A stretch of 64,000 nt of DNA from Reclinomonas americana ATCC 50394 (Eukaryota; Jakobida; Jakobea; Jakobida): NCBI GenBank assembly GCA_048213135.1, contig PS015010.1, positions 1,364,001-1,428,000 on the forward strand, given 5' to 3'. Every line of letters starts with the position of its first letter. Position 1 is the stretch's first letter. Positions 62,916-64,000 of the stretch are shown here, one piece after another. The position numbers and the translations under genes were made by a program. The notes under the pieces were generated by a model. The model made no database searches and was not told the DNA's origin. It saw only the letters and a list, made by a program, of their open reading frames with translations.

Positions 62916-64000
62916 TTATTGAAGAAACTTCATGTAGGTGGCAAGATCTTTATCTCCTCTCCCGCTCAGGCACACCACCACGTTGTCGCCCGGGTTGAAA
63001 CGGAACTGGTTCAGTGCATGCAGGGCGTGAGCGCTTTCCAGCGCGGGGATGATGCCTTCAAGCCTGCACAGTTCCATGGCCGCACTGATCGCTTCATCAT
63101 CGGTAGCACTTAAAAATGCGGCCCTGCGGGTTTCAAAAAGATGCGCATGCAATGGGCCGATACCGGGATAGTCGAGTCCCGCGGATATGCTGTGCGGTTC
63201 CACTACCTGCCCGTCTTCTGTTTGCATCAGCAGGCTTTTACTGCCATGCAGGATGCCCGGTTTGCCCAGTTGTGTTGTAGCGGCGCTCTTACTGCTGTGG
63301 ATACCACAACCGGCGGCTTCTACCGCAACAAGCTGCACCTGTTCTTCTTCCAGGAAATGATAGAATGCACCTGCCGCGTTGCTGCCACCACCTACGCAGG
63401 CGATCACATGCGTGGGCATGGCGTTACCCGTTTTTTCCTGCAGTTGCCATTTTATCTCTTCGCTGATCACACTCTGGAAGCGGGACACCATATCCGGGTA
63501 AGGATGCGGCCCCACTACTGAGCCGATGATGTAATGTGTATCGGAAGGATTATTGATCCAGTCGCGGATGGCTTCATTGGTCGCGTCTTTCAGCGTTTGG
63601 CTGCCACTGCGTGCGGGCACTATTTCTGCACCAAGCATTTTCATACGGGCCACATTGGGTGCCTGCCTTTCCATATCCTTCTCGCCCATATACACGATAC
63701 ATTGCAATCCTTTCAATGCGCAAACTGTTGCCGTAGCCACGCCATGCTGACCGGCACCCGTTTCAGCAATGATGCGTTTTTTACCCAAGCGCTGCGCCAG
63801 CAATACCTGCCCGATGGTGTTGTTGATCTTGTGAGCACCGGTATGGCAAAGGTCTTCCCGCTTGAGCCAGGTATTGGTCCCGTATTTTTCGCTTAGCCGT
63901 TCCGCCAAAAAAAGCGGCGTTGGTCTGCCCACGTAATCTTTCAGCAGGCTGTCAAATTCTTTCCTGAATGAAGGATCGCCGATGATGGAAAGATAGTTTT
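62916..64000 (-). CDS. trpB: Tryptophan synthase beta subunit, N-terminus outside the window
   Basis: About 361 codons are visible and the frame is open to the right edge; roughly 35-40 N-terminal residues are missing by comparison with the family (about 395). It joins indole and serine to form tryptophan. The PLP Lys is in HTGAHKINN, the phosphate loop is GGGSNA, and [12 protein letters not shown] marks the N-terminal domain. The GTG at 63932 is not a start, because conserved sequence continues upstream of it. Confidence 0.96.
   Translation of the reverse strand, partial: NYLSIIGDPSFRKEFDSLLKDYVGRPTPLFLAERLSEKYGTNTWLKREDLCHTGAHKINNTIGQVLLAQRLGKKRIIAETGAGQHGVATATVCALKGLQCIVYMGEKDMERQAPNVARMKMLGAEIVPARSGSQTLKDATNEAIRDWINNPSDTHYIIGSVVGPHPYPDMVSRFQSVISEEIKWQLQEKTGNAMPTHVIACVGGGSNAAGAFYHFLEEEQVQLVAVEAAGCGIHSSKSAATTQLGKPGILHGSKSLLMQTEDGQVVEPHSISAGLDYPGIGPLHAHLFETRRAAFLSATDDEAISAAMELCRLEGIIPALESAHALHALNQFRFNPGDNVVVCLSGRGDKDLATYMKFLQ

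Noticed and set aside
63500-63932. GTG at 63932 as the start of trpB
   Set aside because: Conserved TrpB sequence continues upstream in frame to the window edge, so the start is outside.

Overview
The window looks like chromosomal DNA of a member of the Bacteroidota, most likely the family Chitinophagaceae; genus is not claimed. The grounds are: type IX secretion sorting domains at the C-termini of two secreted proteins, promoter -7 elements of the TAnnTTTG kind in front of several genes, few Shine-Dalgarno sites, many Bacteroidota-type lipoproteins and giant YD/RHS proteins. There is no prophage, insertion sequence, CRISPR array or rRNA operon.

Region 1 (1-21120, minus strand) is one co-directional accessory block. 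In transcription order it holds a probable outer-membrane beta-barrel protein with a long coiled coil, a secreted Fn3-like protein, a 2607-residue SpvB/YD-like giant protein with a PA14 domain, a small secreted protein, and an RHS protein of more than 2920 residues whose C-terminal tip lies beyond the left edge. The RHS protein carries a run of about eight Cys-containing repeats. I regard this block as the best candidate in the window for a poorly described secretion or surface system. An orphan LytTR response regulator (21700-22446) lies divergently upstream, and tRNA-Cys follows it.

Region 2 (22740-31694, plus strand) is mostly housekeeping and scavenging: uridine phosphorylase family, dapF, a CorA-type metal transporter, Nudix, GNAT, a proline-iminopeptidase-like lipoprotein, a secreted esterase, a TPR protein and an S10 carboxypeptidase. 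The RNase P RNA gene (rnpB) is on the minus strand at 27697-28051.

Region 3 (31859-45710) has mixed strands: Asp/Glu racemase with a thioredoxin-like protein, a triple-rhodanese protein, a DUF2452-like protein, the queuosine-precursor transporter, protein-isoaspartate methyltransferase, a Prc-type protease, phosphoglucomutase, a DUF2279-like protein, and a phosphoribosyltransferase whose start is put out of frame by a run of nine A.

Region 4 (45987-64000) has a membrane Fe-S protein, two type IX-secreted proteins, valS, an Lrp-family regulator divergent from ahcY, pdxJ, a GH25 lysozyme without a signal peptide, a TlpA-like thioredoxin, and trpA and trpB with a small lipoprotein gene between them. 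trpB runs off the right edge.

A feature that cuts across the whole window is a set of short intergenic tracts with a period of exactly 7 or 8 nucleotides. Most begin at or within a few bases of a stop codon. Unit sequences differ between loci but the period is kept.
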